41,442 bases of DNA from Microcaldota archaeon (GTDB taxonomy: Archaea; Micrarchaeota; Micrarchaeia; Burarchaeales; JACRGF01): NCBI GenBank assembly GCA_016212395.1, contig JACRGF010000006.1, forward strand, positions 1 through 41,442, read 5' to 3'. The notes under the pieces were generated by a model, which saw nothing but the letters and a program-made list of their open reading frames with translations, made no database searches and was not told where the DNA came from. Both the position numbers and the translations under genes were made by a program. Of the stretch, positions 9,618 to 18,378 are shown piece after piece; position 1 is the stretch's first letter, and each line of letters opens with the position of its first letter.

Positions 9618-10068
9618 ATGAACAAGTTTTTCGCGTTTTCAATTTCATTCGCTCTACTGCTTTTTTCAGGCTGCACTCTCGTGCCAGGCGTAAACGGTTC
9701 AGACTCAAATCTAGTCGGCGAGTGGCGCATCTATTCTGAAAAATTTTTTACGACGAAGGCGGAAGCAATTCCTTGCAAACTCCAGTAACCCGCAAGCTAG
9801 AGCTGGCTTCTTTCGGATCATGGAATTTCGGCGATTCTTCAGGCACGTGGAGCGTTGAAGAAGCGAGCGAAGAGGACTGGAAAGAATGGGGCGTTGAACC
9901 GTACGGGCCGACTAAAAAACTTGTTTTAAACGGCTGGAGCGGCGATAAAGCAAGCGGCCCTATAGAAGAATCTGATGAGCGAATCGACTTTTTTTGGTGA
10001 TTTACCGTGCCGAACCTCCGATAGTGAACAACGCTGGGCAAGTTCAAATAAAGTTTGGCCACGTTTGA
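9618..10068 (+). pseudogene. Small lipoprotein gene interrupted by two apparent 1-nt losses in poly-T tracts
   Basis: MNKFFAFSISFALLLFSGCTLVPG (lipobox) in one frame. Frame -1 continues as YDEGGSNSLQTPVTRKLELASFGSWNF...ERIDFF. A further shift gives VIYRAEPPIVNNAGQVQIKFGHV*. Both breaks fall at T6 (9744-9749) and T7 (9989-9995). Confidence 0.6.
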
Positions 10069-10137
10069 ACCCTGCTTGCACAAGACAACGCGCGAAAAAG
10101 AAAATTTTATTAAACGCATAATTCATCTTCTCTACTC

Positions 10138-11550
10138 GTGTGGACTACATCTGAAATAGCAATCCCTTCCAACCCGCTAGATTTCATCATCGGCCAAGAC
10201 GAAGCAGTTTCATTCGCGCGCATTGCAGCCAAGCAACGCCGAAACCTCCTGCTCGTAGGGCCTCCGGGCACTGGCAAGAGCCTCATTGCACAAGCGCTCG
10301 CGCACTTGCTCCCGCGCCCGTTGCAGGAAGTTTCCGTGCTTCACAACCCGAGCACTCCTGAAAAGCCGATTCTTGAAGTTCGCTCGCAAGAGCAAATCGC
10401 GAGCGAAGCGAAAACTTTCCACGAAGGAAAAATCGTTTCACTCACGCAAGTTCCATTCCAAGTGCTTGAACGCCTGGGCTTCAAGTGCAAGCGGTGCGGG
10501 TTGACGAGCGACGTAAACGCTTCAGTGTGCCCTGACTGCGGGGCAGACAAGTACAAGAAGGAAACAACCTTGCTCGACGAGTTCACGTTCAGGTTCGACG
10601 CTCCAATCAAGCTCGAAAAAACAGTCCACACTACAATACAAAAAAACGGGCGCGAAGAACGCGCTGCGTTCGAACGCTCTGACGACGGAAAAATATTTCT
10701 GTACGATGGCGAAGCGCTCGCGAAGATAGAAAAGGAACGCCAGCGAAAGCCGCGCAAAATCCTTCTTTCACTGGAAAGAAAAACGTTCGTGCAAGCAACG
10801 AGCGCGAGCGAAACAGAACTGCTTGGGGACGTGAAGCACGACCCGTACGGCGGACACCCGAAAATCGGCTTGCAACCGTTTGAATGCATCGTGCCAGGCG
10901 CTGTGCATGAAGCGCACGAAGGCGTTTTGTTTATAGACGAGTTGAGCACGCTTGGCAGGCTCCAGAAATTCATTCTAACTGCAATGCAGGACAAGCAATT
11001 CCCAATAACTGGAAAAAACGCTTCCTCTACAGGCGCGAGCGTGCGCGTTGACAGCGTGCCCTGCGACTTTATCCTCGTGGGCGCGATAAACACTGCTGAA
11101 GTTCCAAGCCTCCTGCCAGCACTCCGCTCGCGCATTACAGGAAACGGGTACGAAGTGCTCTTGAAAGCAACAATGCCTGAAAACAAGCAGAACAAAGAAA
11201 AGCTCGTGCAGTTCATAGCGCAGGAAATACGCAAGGACGGCAAGATTCCACACGCGGACAAGCAGGCTGTTGAAAAAATAATTTCAGAAGCGAAAAACCG
11301 CGCGAAGCAAATCGACGACAAGAACGGTTACACTCTCCGCCTCCGCGAACTAAGCGGGCTGGTGAAACTTGCTGGAGACCTCGCAGTCTCTGAAGAAGCC
11401 AATGCAATTCAAGCAAAACACGTCGAGCAAGCGCTCGAACGAAGCAAGACAATAGAAGAACAAGCAACAGAACAATACGGCTCGCTGTGGAAAACACAAG
11501 CAAGCGACTACTCAACGAAAAAAAGAAAAAACTCTACAGACGTTGTGTGA
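10138..11550 (+). CDS. LonB-like AAA+ ATPase with an inserted zinc ribbon and no peptidase domain
   Basis: FIIGQDEAVSFARIAAKQRRNLLLVGPPGTGKS (Walker A), GVLFIDELSTL (Walker B), CDFILVGAINTAEVPSLLPALRSRI. Zinc ribbon CKRCG-x9-CPDCG. The ORF ends after the AAA lid. Confidence 0.8.
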   Translation: MWTTSEIAIPSNPLDFIIGQDEAVSFARIAAKQRRNLLLVGPPGTGKSLIAQALAHLLPRPLQEVSVLHNPSTPEKPILEVRSQEQIASEAKTFHEGKIVSLTQVPFQVLERLGFKCKRCGLTSDVNASVCPDCGADKYKKETTLLDEFTFRFDAPIKLEKTVHTTIQKNGREERAAFERSDDGKIFLYDGEALAKIEKERQRKPRKILLSLERKTFVQATSASETELLGDVKHDPYGGHPKIGLQPFECIVPGAVHEAHEGVLFIDELSTLGRLQKFILTAMQDKQFPITGKNASSTGASVRVDSVPCDFILVGAINTAEVPSLLPALRSRITGNGYEVLLKATMPENKQNKEKLVQFIAQEIRKDGKIPHADKQAVEKIISEAKNRAKQIDDKNGYTLRLRELSGLVKLAGDLAVSEEANAIQAKHVEQALERSKTIEEQATEQYGSLWKTQASDYSTKKRKNSTDVV

Positions 11551-11661
11551 ATGCGCAAGCAAGCCACCACTCAAAACCAGATAAACAAAACAACTGCAAA
11601 ACTACTATGAACACCAACCCTCTTAAACACTTTCACACAAAAAAATAAACTATCGATACGT

Positions 11662-11787
11662 TTGGACCTGTAGTTCTGATTCGAACGACAAATCGTTCGA
11701 ATTCACTACACGTCCTCTGCTTCGACTGTGGTCGAAGTCTGTCGCAAACCTCGTGGTTTGCTCCATCGCTTCGCTTGGACCTGTAGT
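11662..11787 (+). repeat. 13-bp direct repeat TTGGACCTGTAGT (11662-11674 and 11775-11787) bracketing an array of short perfect hairpins
   Basis: Hairpins: TTCGAACGA-CAAA-TCGTTCGAA (11680-11701), CTTCGAC-TGTG-GTCGAAG (11720-11737), GCAAACC-TCGT-GGTTTGC (11744-11761). GGACCTGTAGT also pairs, with one mismatch, with ACTACACGTCC. Confidence 0.75.
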
Positions 11788-11883
11788 CGAAAGTTTTATT
11801 GCTTTAACGGCATTAAAACCGATACTGGTTAAGACGCCACCCTTACAAGGTGGAGATTCGGTGTTCGATTCACCGCGGGTCCA
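11777..11883 (+). tRNA. tRNA-Val(TAC) with a 34-nt D-loop intron (11792-11825)
   Basis: Acceptor GGACCTG/CGGGTCC, anticodon arm CCACC-CTTACAA-GGTGG, T-arm CGGTG-TTCGATT-CACCG. Removing 11792-11825 gives a 73-nt tRNA with D-arm GTCGAATGGTTAAGAC. Confidence 0.85.
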
Positions 11884-11884
11884 T

Positions 11885-11953
11885 TAAAAGTTTTCAGTTT
11901 TGGAGTTTTGCAGTTTTCAGTTTTGGAGTTTCGGAGTTTTGCAGTTTTGAGTA
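11885..11953. repeat. Degenerate AGTTTTSAG / CAAAACTG-type short tandem repeat
   Basis: gttttcagttttggagttttgcagttttcagttttggagtttcggagttttgcagttttgag. Confidence 0.7.
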
Positions 11954-11962
11954 GTTTCGTGC

Positions 11963-13378
11963 ATGGTGTTGGGAATGAAGTTTGACAAGAATAATTTCAG
12001 CGAGTGGTTCGGGAAGGTTCTCGAGGAAGCGGACGTCATCGACTTGCGTTACCCTGTGAAAGGCATGCCTATTTACAAGGCGTGGGGCTTTTCGATTTTA
12101 AGGAATTGCTTTAAAATGCTTGAAGGCGAGTTGAACGCTTCAAGCCACCAGGAAATGCTTTTCCCACTGCTAATTCCTGAAGACCAGTTTGCGCGCGAAG
12201 GCGAGCACATTAAGGGTTTTGAAGCTGAAGTGTTGTGGGCTACTCACTCAGGCTTGGAGAAAATGGACCGCAAGCTCGCAGTACGCCCCACGAGCGAGAC
12301 TGTAATGTACCCAATGTTCGCATTGTGGGTGCGCACTCACGCCGACTTGCCGTTGCGCGTTCACCAAACGTGCTGTGTCTACAGGCAGGACACGAAAATG
12401 ACGCGTCCCCTCATTCGAGGAAGGGAAATTTACTGGAACGAAGCGCACTGCGCGCACGCGACAGCTGAAGACGCTGAATCGCAAGTGAAAAAAGCGCTTG
12501 AAATATACGGAGACTTTTACAAAAAATTATGCGTTCCGTTCAAAGCGCTCAAAAGGCCTGATTTCGACAAGTTCCCGGGCGCGGAATACTCTATTGCCCT
12601 TGATGTTGTAATGCCTGACGGCAGGGTGCTGCAAGCTGCTACAGCGCACAATTTGGGGCAAAACTTTTCCAAAGTCTACGGCATTACGTTCGACGACGAG
12701 AAAGGCGCGAAGCAGCACGCGTTCCAAACTACTTATGGAGTGAGCATGCGCTGCCTCGCAGTAGTAGTTGCTTTGCACGGGGACGACAAGGGATTAGTGC
12801 TCCCGCCGGCGATAGCGCCAGTTCAAGTGATTATAATCCCCATTCTTTCAAAAGACGAGAAACAGCCAGTGCTTGAAAAATGCAGGCAGATAAAAAAACA
12901 ATTAATTGCTGAAGGCGTGCGCGTTGACATAGACGAGCGCGAAACTCGCCCAGGCGACAAGTACTACTACTGGGAAGCTCGAGGAGTTCCAGTGCGCATA
13001 GAGCTCGGCCCGCGCGACTTGCAGAATGGGCAGGCAGTAATTGCAACGCGCTTGGGAGAAAAAAAGCAAGTGAAGCAAGAGCAAGTCGTTGAAGAAACAA
13101 GGAAAGCGCTTGCGCAAACAGAAAAAAAACTGTTTGAAAACGCATCCGAAAAACTCGGGCAGCAAACAAGCAAAGCAACAACGCTCGAGCAACTCAAGCA
13201 AACAATTGAAGAGAAAGGCGGTTTCGCGAAAGCAGGCTGGTGCGGCTCTCAAGAATGCGCTGAAACAATAGAGAAGCAAACTACTGCAGAAATACGAGGA
13301 AAAGAAAAGGAAGAAAAAGCAAAATGCATCGCGTGCGGAAAGCAAGGAAGCACGGTTTATATAGCTAAAGCGTACTGA
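11963..13378 (+). CDS. proS: Prolyl-tRNA synthetase (archaeal type)
   Basis: Class II aaRS motifs: AVRPTSETVMYPMFALWVRTHADLPLRVHQTCCVYRQDTKMTRPLIRGREIYWNEAHCAHA; C-terminal zinc-binding-like CGSQECAETI...CIACGKQG...VYIAKAY. Confidence 0.95.
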   Translation: MVLGMKFDKNNFSEWFGKVLEEADVIDLRYPVKGMPIYKAWGFSILRNCFKMLEGELNASSHQEMLFPLLIPEDQFAREGEHIKGFEAEVLWATHSGLEKMDRKLAVRPTSETVMYPMFALWVRTHADLPLRVHQTCCVYRQDTKMTRPLIRGREIYWNEAHCAHATAEDAESQVKKALEIYGDFYKKLCVPFKALKRPDFDKFPGAEYSIALDVVMPDGRVLQAATAHNLGQNFSKVYGITFDDEKGAKQHAFQTTYGVSMRCLAVVVALHGDDKGLVLPPAIAPVQVIIIPILSKDEKQPVLEKCRQIKKQLIAEGVRVDIDERETRPGDKYYYWEARGVPVRIELGPRDLQNGQAVIATRLGEKKQVKQEQVVEETRKALAQTEKKLFENASEKLGQQTSKATTLEQLKQTIEEKGGFAKAGWCGSQECAETIEKQTTAEIRGKEKEEKAKCIACGKQGSTVYIAKAY

Positions 13379-13439
13379 AGCAAAACAACCCAAAACTTAA
13401 CCAACAAAACCTCTAAACCCAAAACTGAAAACATTTAAT

Positions 13440-13558
13440 AGCCCCGTCGTCTAGAGCCTTGAATGACAAATCATTCAAGATTTGTCTGCAAGGCAGACAA
13501 TGGTCAAGGATAGTGGGCTCTGGACCCATTGACATCGGTTCGAATCCGGTCGGGGCTA
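13440..13558 (+). tRNA. tRNA-Gln(CTG) with a 46-nt D-loop intron (13455-13500)
   Basis: Acceptor AGCCCCG/CGGGGCT, anticodon arm GTGGG-CTCTGGA-CCCAT, T-arm ATCGG-TTCGAAT-CCGGT. Intron removal yields D-arm GTCTAGTGGTCAAGGAT and a 73-nt tRNA. Confidence 0.9.
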
Positions 13559-13582
13559 AACTTTTTTTAGAAATAGTTTGCG

Positions 13583-14848
13583 TTACTTCTTTTTCTTTTT
13601 AGCTGCAGCCTTCTTCGCCTGCTTTTTTCCTGCTTGCTTTTCCAGCTTTATTTCTTCGACTATCGCTTGTATTTGCTTTTGTTCTGCTGGTTTTTCTTCC
13701 ACTTTCTTCGGGATAGTCTGCTTGAGCTTGTAAAGCATTTCGTCTATCTTCTGGAGTTCAGCGTCTTGAATCGAGAGTTTAGTTTGAATGTCGCGCGTTA
13801 TCGCGTCTGTTCCAGCTGCCTGCGATTGCACTGGCAGTGATTGCGGCGATTGTGTTTTTTGCCCGCTTTCTCCTTCGTTTTTTTCTTTTTCTTCTCCGCC
13901 TACTTCAGTGATTATTGTTTCTTCGAACGCGCCAGCGTTTTTTTCAGCCATCCTGTCGCGTGCTATTTCCCTCATCGTCGGCTGGGAGTAATCATCTGAA
14001 GCGTCTCCGCCTGTCTGCCTGCCTCTCCCGAAAACAAACACTACCACCAGAATTAATGCAAGCATTATCGCTGCGACTGCGATTGAAGAGTATTCAGACA
14101 GTTGCTGAAGCAAGTTTTTCTCTGCAACTGCTACTGCTGTTATTGGCGTTGAAGTGCTCGTCAGGCTCTCGGCGAAAGTAGTCGCGGCTTCCTCTGCCAA
14201 GTATTCTTCGCTTGGAATAACGTAATCAATTTTTCCAGGCCTTGTCACTACAAAACGCGCTTCACCATTCTCGTCCGTAACCATTCCGACTATAGTGCCG
14301 TTCACTACCGCGTTTACCGCCTCGCCTGCAATCGGCTTTCCAGAGCTTGAAACAATCTGCACATTCAAAGTATCGCCAACGCGCGCTTTCCCTGGCACGC
14401 GCACCGTTGCAAGCGAAGGAGACACTTTCACTTCAACAATGCTTCCCTTCGAAACTTTTTCAAACTCGCAGCCAGTAGTAAAAGAAACGTTTTTCTCTCC
14501 TCCAGCTGGAACGCCCTTTGCTTCACACGAAACACTGCTTCCAGAAATTTTGCATTCAAGCGTTTCCCCGCTGCTTTCAGGCTTGAAGAAAGAACTAGTT
14601 GCGCAGTCTATTGGAAGCTGGACGGCTATCTCCACGCTCTTCACGTCAGTCTTCCTCTCGTTTTCCACAGTCAACACTTCGGTAGTAACACAGCTCGGCG
14701 TGAGCGTTCGAGTAGCAGAGTTGAATATGTTCTCGCACTGTTGCGTCACGTTGCTTGAAACACTCACTTTCTCCGAGTTCAAAGCTTCGCTGAAAACTAG
14801 AGGCGAAAAGAACAACGTCAATATGATTAGCATTATGGTCGTCTTCAC
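13583..14848 (-). CDS. Secreted/membrane protein with signal peptide, C-terminal TM segment and charged coiled-coil tail
   Basis: N-terminal hydrophobic signal (IMLIILTLFFSPLVFSEA), Ig/CARDB-like beta region, TM segment SIAVAAIMLALILVVVFVFG, Lys-rich C-terminus. Confidence 0.65.
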   Translation of the reverse strand: MKTTIMLIILTLFFSPLVFSEALNSEKVSVSSNVTQQCENIFNSATRTLTPSCVTTEVLTVENERKTDVKSVEIAVQLPIDCATSSFFKPESSGETLECKISGSSVSCEAKGVPAGGEKNVSFTTGCEFEKVSKGSIVEVKVSPSLATVRVPGKARVGDTLNVQIVSSSGKPIAGEAVNAVVNGTIVGMVTDENGEARFVVTRPGKIDYVIPSEEYLAEEAATTFAESLTSTSTPITAVAVAEKNLLQQLSEYSSIAVAAIMLALILVVVFVFGRGRQTGGDASDDYSQPTMREIARDRMAEKNAGAFEETIITEVGGEEKEKNEGESGQKTQSPQSLPVQSQAAGTDAITRDIQTKLSIQDAELQKIDEMLYKLKQTIPKKVEEKPAEQKQIQAIVEEIKLEKQAGKKQAKKAAAKKKKK

Positions 14849-14935
14849 GAAGTAGTTTTATGGCGTCTCCCCCTATTTAAATGTTTGCCGAGCAACTCTT
14901 TTTCCAAAGCTTTTATTTTTCGGAGTGTGGAGAGC

Positions 14936-16120
14936 GTGAAGGTTGCGATAGTGTCGGATTTTCATTTGGGCTACGCGCGTTTCGAGGATGACGCGTTCAA
15001 GCAGGCGCGCGAAGCATTCGCCAAAGCAGTAGAATTCGGCGACGTGATTATCCTCGCAGGTGATTTGTTCGACTCTAAAATTCCAAAGCCGGAAACTCTC
15101 TCGCAAGCGTTCGAAATTTTCGAGCAGGCGAAAAAAAAAGAGTGGAAGGCAAAAAAAATCGAGGGAACGTGCTGCCTTCCAGTCGTCTGCGTTCACGGCA
15201 CGCACGAGCGCCGTGGCAGGGAATTCGTCAACCCCATCCAGACGCTTGAAGCAGCAGGCTTTCTCAACAACGCTCACGAAGGAAGAATAGTTTTCGAGCT
15301 CAACGGGGAAACGATTGCAGTCCAAGGCTTGGGCGGAGTCCCAGACGATTATGCGAAAGCTGCGCTTGAAAAGAAAAATTTCACTCCCATTCAAAGTGCT
15401 TTCAATGTTTTCGCGTTTCACCAGACTCTGGCAGAACTCGTGCCTGCAGCGAAAGACTTGCCGGGCGTTGAAGACTTGCCTGAAGGCTTTGACGCGTACG
15501 CGTGCGGGCATTTTCACGCGCGCAAGACAATGCAAGCTGAAGGCAAGCTGATAATAATTCCAGGAAGCACTGTTGTCACGCAAATGAAAAAGGAAGAAGA
15601 GGAAGCGAAAGGATTCTACTTGCTCGACACGAAAACAAAAAAAACAGAATTCGTCAAAATAAACTCGCGCCAGTTTCATTTCCTCGAATTGAAACTAGAT
15701 AATGCGACTGTTGAAGACGCTAGAAAAAAAATACTTGCTGAAATCGAGCGTGTTATTGATGCTTCAACGCTCAACCCAATTATTCGCTTGAAAGTTTCAG
15801 GGACTCTCGCGAAAGGCTTGGAGCCAAGCAACCTTGCAGTGAACGGGATGGAACGCGAGTTTTCAGGGCGCGCTCACGTTGAAATAGACAAGCAACTGTC
15901 CTCTGACTCGCTGAAAGAAAAAATAGATTTTCTGAGAAGCCTGCGGGGCCAGAAAGCTACAGTGCGCGAAATGGGCTTGACTGTGCTGAAAGAAAAACTC
16001 AAGGCTTCAGGCAGCAAGCTAAAGCCCGAGCAAGCGGAAGAATTGTTCGACTCGCTGTGCGAAGGCAGCGAGCAAGCTTTAAAAAAACTAGTGAAAGAAA
16101 CACACAGCAAGGCAGAATAA
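14936..16120 (+). CDS. Mre11/SbcD-like metallophosphoesterase
   Basis: VAIVSDFHLGY, VIILAGDLFDSK, VCVHGTHERRG and CGHFHARKT motifs. Likely GTG start at 14936; the ORF is open from 14885. Confidence 0.75.
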   Translation: MKVAIVSDFHLGYARFEDDAFKQAREAFAKAVEFGDVIILAGDLFDSKIPKPETLSQAFEIFEQAKKKEWKAKKIEGTCCLPVVCVHGTHERRGREFVNPIQTLEAAGFLNNAHEGRIVFELNGETIAVQGLGGVPDDYAKAALEKKNFTPIQSAFNVFAFHQTLAELVPAAKDLPGVEDLPEGFDAYACGHFHARKTMQAEGKLIIIPGSTVVTQMKKEEEEAKGFYLLDTKTKKTEFVKINSRQFHFLELKLDNATVEDARKKILAEIERVIDASTLNPIIRLKVSGTLAKGLEPSNLAVNGMEREFSGRAHVEIDKQLSSDSLKEKIDFLRSLRGQKATVREMGLTVLKEKLKASGSKLKPEQAEELFDSLCEGSEQALKKLVKETHSKAE

Positions 16121-16137
16121 ATTCAGAGGCGGTAAAA

Positions 16138-16332
16138 ATGGATGAAGACAAGGCAGGCATTCAAATCGGCAGGTTGATACTCTCCCTCGCAATGGGTGGC
16201 ATCATCGGCTATACTCTCTACTCCTCCTGGATTTTCGACGACTGGTTCGGAATACCTGACTACGCGGCAATACTAATAGGGTTTATTGCATTCCTCATCG
16301 TCTACCTGCTGTTCACTTACGCGGTGAAATAA
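16138..16332 (+). CDS. Small two-TM membrane protein, 64 aa
   Basis: ATG 16138; MDEDKAGIQIGRLILSLAMGGIIGYTLYSSWIF...YAAILIGFIAFLIVYLLFTYAVK. Confidence 0.55.
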   Translation: MDEDKAGIQIGRLILSLAMGGIIGYTLYSSWIFDDWFGIPDYAAILIGFIAFLIVYLLFTYAVK

Positions 16333-16340
16333 ATAGAATT

Positions 16341-17729
16341 TTACTTTCTTTTTTCTTTTCTCTCCAAGTATTCAGCGTAGCCTGCAGCGTGTTTTAATGC
16401 TTTCATTGCCGCATTCGGAGAGTGGTAAGTGGGCACGCCGTACGAGTCGAGAATCCTGCAGTGAACGTCCGTGTATTCCCCTCCAGTTGCGACTATTATA
16501 ATCGGTTTTTTTCTTTCATCAGACGCTTTAATTATCGCGTTCACGACGTTCGAGTCCAGCCCGACTGTCTGGAATAAGGTTATTACTATAATCACGTCCA
16601 CGTTTTCGTCTTCAAGCAAAGCGTCGAGCGCGAGTTCGTACCTTTTCGAGTCAGCGTCGCCAACCAAGTCAAGCGGGTTTCTTACAGTCACGTAATTCGG
16701 AAGTTTTTCAACAAGCTTCTTTTTCGTGTCGCTCGAGAGTTCAGCGAGCTTCAATCCCGTTTGCTCTGCAGCGTCTGCAGCAAGCACTCCGTAGCCCCCT
16801 CCGTTAGTCATTATGCCTATTCTTTTTCCTTTCGGGAGAGGCTGGTCAAATATTTTTGAAAAGTAGAATAGTTCCATTAATGTTTCCGCTTCGATTATTT
16901 TCGCCTGCTTGAACAACGCCTTGTACGCTTCACTAGAGCCTGCGAGTGCTGCGGTATGCGATTTCGCAGCAGCAGCGCCTCCAACGCTTATTCCCGCCTT
17001 AATCATGATTACTGGTTTTTTCACAGTGACTTTTTTTGCTGCTTCAAGAAACTCCCGTCCTCTCTTTACTCCTTCAACGTAGCACACTATTATTTTTGTT
17101 TTCTCGTCGTTGCCCAAGTACTCGAGCAGCATCGTTTCGTCTATCACTGAAGCGTTTCCGTACGAAACGAATTTTGAAACGCCAAGCCCAGCGCGCGCAG
17201 CCAAGTCGAGAATACACCCGCCTACTGCACCGCTTTGGCTCATGAAGCTCACTCCGCCAACATGCGGCCTGCCCATTTTATACACTGGCAGGAAAACGCT
17301 GTCCACTCTCGACGACGGGTTTAACACGCCCAAGCAGTTCGGGCCTATCACTGCAATTCCGTACTTTCGAGCGATTTCCTCAATTTGCTTTTCGCCTTCA
17401 ACATTCCCAACTTCACTAAACCCGCCTGAAATTATCACTGCGCCTTTCACCCCATTCTCCCCGCACTCGCGCAACGCGCTTGGAACGAATTTAGCCGGAA
17501 CAGCGAAAATCGCGCAGTCAATCTTTCCTTTCACTGCTGAAACGCTCGGGTAGCACTTCAATCCGATTATCTCTCTAGCATTCGGGTTGATAGGGTAAAT
17601 TTTTCCAGCAAAGCCAGAGTCAATAAAATTCTTTACAATCGCATGGCCGACTTTATTCGGCTCGCGTGACGCTCCGATTATCGCAACGCTCTTCGGGTTA
17701 AAGATAGACTCTAAATTCATTTCCATCAC
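16341..17729 (-). CDS. acdA: ADP-forming acyl-CoA/acetyl-CoA synthetase, alpha subunit
   Basis: CoA-binding start SVAIIGASREPNKVGHAIVKNF and ligase-CoA region with SHTAALAGS. Confidence 0.9.
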   Translation of the reverse strand: MMEMNLESIFNPKSVAIIGASREPNKVGHAIVKNFIDSGFAGKIYPINPNAREIIGLKCYPSVSAVKGKIDCAIFAVPAKFVPSALRECGENGVKGAVIISGGFSEVGNVEGEKQIEEIARKYGIAVIGPNCLGVLNPSSRVDSVFLPVYKMGRPHVGGVSFMSQSGAVGGCILDLAARAGLGVSKFVSYGNASVIDETMLLEYLGNDEKTKIIVCYVEGVKRGREFLEAAKKVTVKKPVIMIKAGISVGGAAAAKSHTAALAGSSEAYKALFKQAKIIEAETLMELFYFSKIFDQPLPKGKRIGIMTNGGGYGVLAADAAEQTGLKLAELSSDTKKKLVEKLPNYVTVRNPLDLVGDADSKRYELALDALLEDENVDVIIVITLFQTVGLDSNVVNAIIKASDERKKPIIIVATGGEYTDVHCRILDSYGVPTYHSPNAAMKALKHAAGYAEYLERKEKRK

Positions 17730-18356
17730 TTACTCTACTATTCTCACGTCAACAACATCATACCCTTTCTCGTGCACAATTACAGGGTTCAAATCCAGTT
17801 CTTTCACTTTCTCTTCTTTCACCATGAGCTTGCTCACTTGCATCAACAATTTTCTTATTGCAGTAACGTCTGAAGGAAGCGTCCCGCGCACTCCAGTTAG
17901 CAACGGGTATGTTTTTATTTCGCGAATCATTTCATCAGCATCTTGTTCAGTTATGGGGCAAATTCTGATTGAAACGTCTCGCAACACTTCAACAAACACG
18001 CCTCCAAGCCCGAATATTACGAGTGGCCCGAACTGCGCGTCCCGCTTTCCTCCCACGATAAGCTCTACTCCTTTGCGCGCCATTTTCTGAACAAGCACTC
18101 CATCAACTTTCGCGCTTCCTGCATTGTGAATTATTTCGTCGAACGCGTGCTCGAGCGTTTTTTCACTAGTTATTCCAACGCGCACGCATCCCTTGTCGCT
18201 CTTGTGAGAAATTTCCTTGGAAACAACTTTCAACACTACTGGAAAACCCATTTTTGCTGCAGCTTTCTTTGCTTCCCTCTTGTCTCTCGCAATGCTTCCG
18301 CTAATAACTTTCACGCCGTATTTTTCAAGCAGCCCCACCGCTTGAACGTAATCCAT
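17730..18356 (-). CDS. acdB: ADP-forming acyl-CoA/acetyl-CoA synthetase, beta subunit (ATP-grasp)
   Basis: GFPVVLKVVSKEISHKSDKGCVRVG and GPLVIFGLGGVFVEVLRDVSIRICP; directly upstream of the alpha subunit on the same strand. Confidence 0.9.
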   Translation of the reverse strand: MDYVQAVGLLEKYGVKVISGSIARDKREAKKAAAKMGFPVVLKVVSKEISHKSDKGCVRVGITSEKTLEHAFDEIIHNAGSAKVDGVLVQKMARKGVELIVGGKRDAQFGPLVIFGLGGVFVEVLRDVSIRICPITEQDADEMIREIKTYPLLTGVRGTLPSDVTAIRKLLMQVSKLMVKEEKVKELDLNPVIVHEKGYDVVDVRIVE

Positions 18357-18378
18357 ATTTCAAACCTCTTTTCTTCGC

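Noticed and set aside
11664-11883. tRNA-Val starting at the first GGACCTGTAGT copy with one ~147-nt intron
   Set aside because: The first copy continues GTTCTG, which gives a poorer D-stem and no A14. The second copy gives a complete 73-nt tRNA with only a 34-nt intron. Kept only as a possible duplicated 5' end.
16341-18356. Acyl-CoA synthetase alpha/beta split as a broken fused gene
   Set aside because: Separate alpha and beta subunits are a known archaeal arrangement of this enzyme, and the two ORFs abut cleanly.
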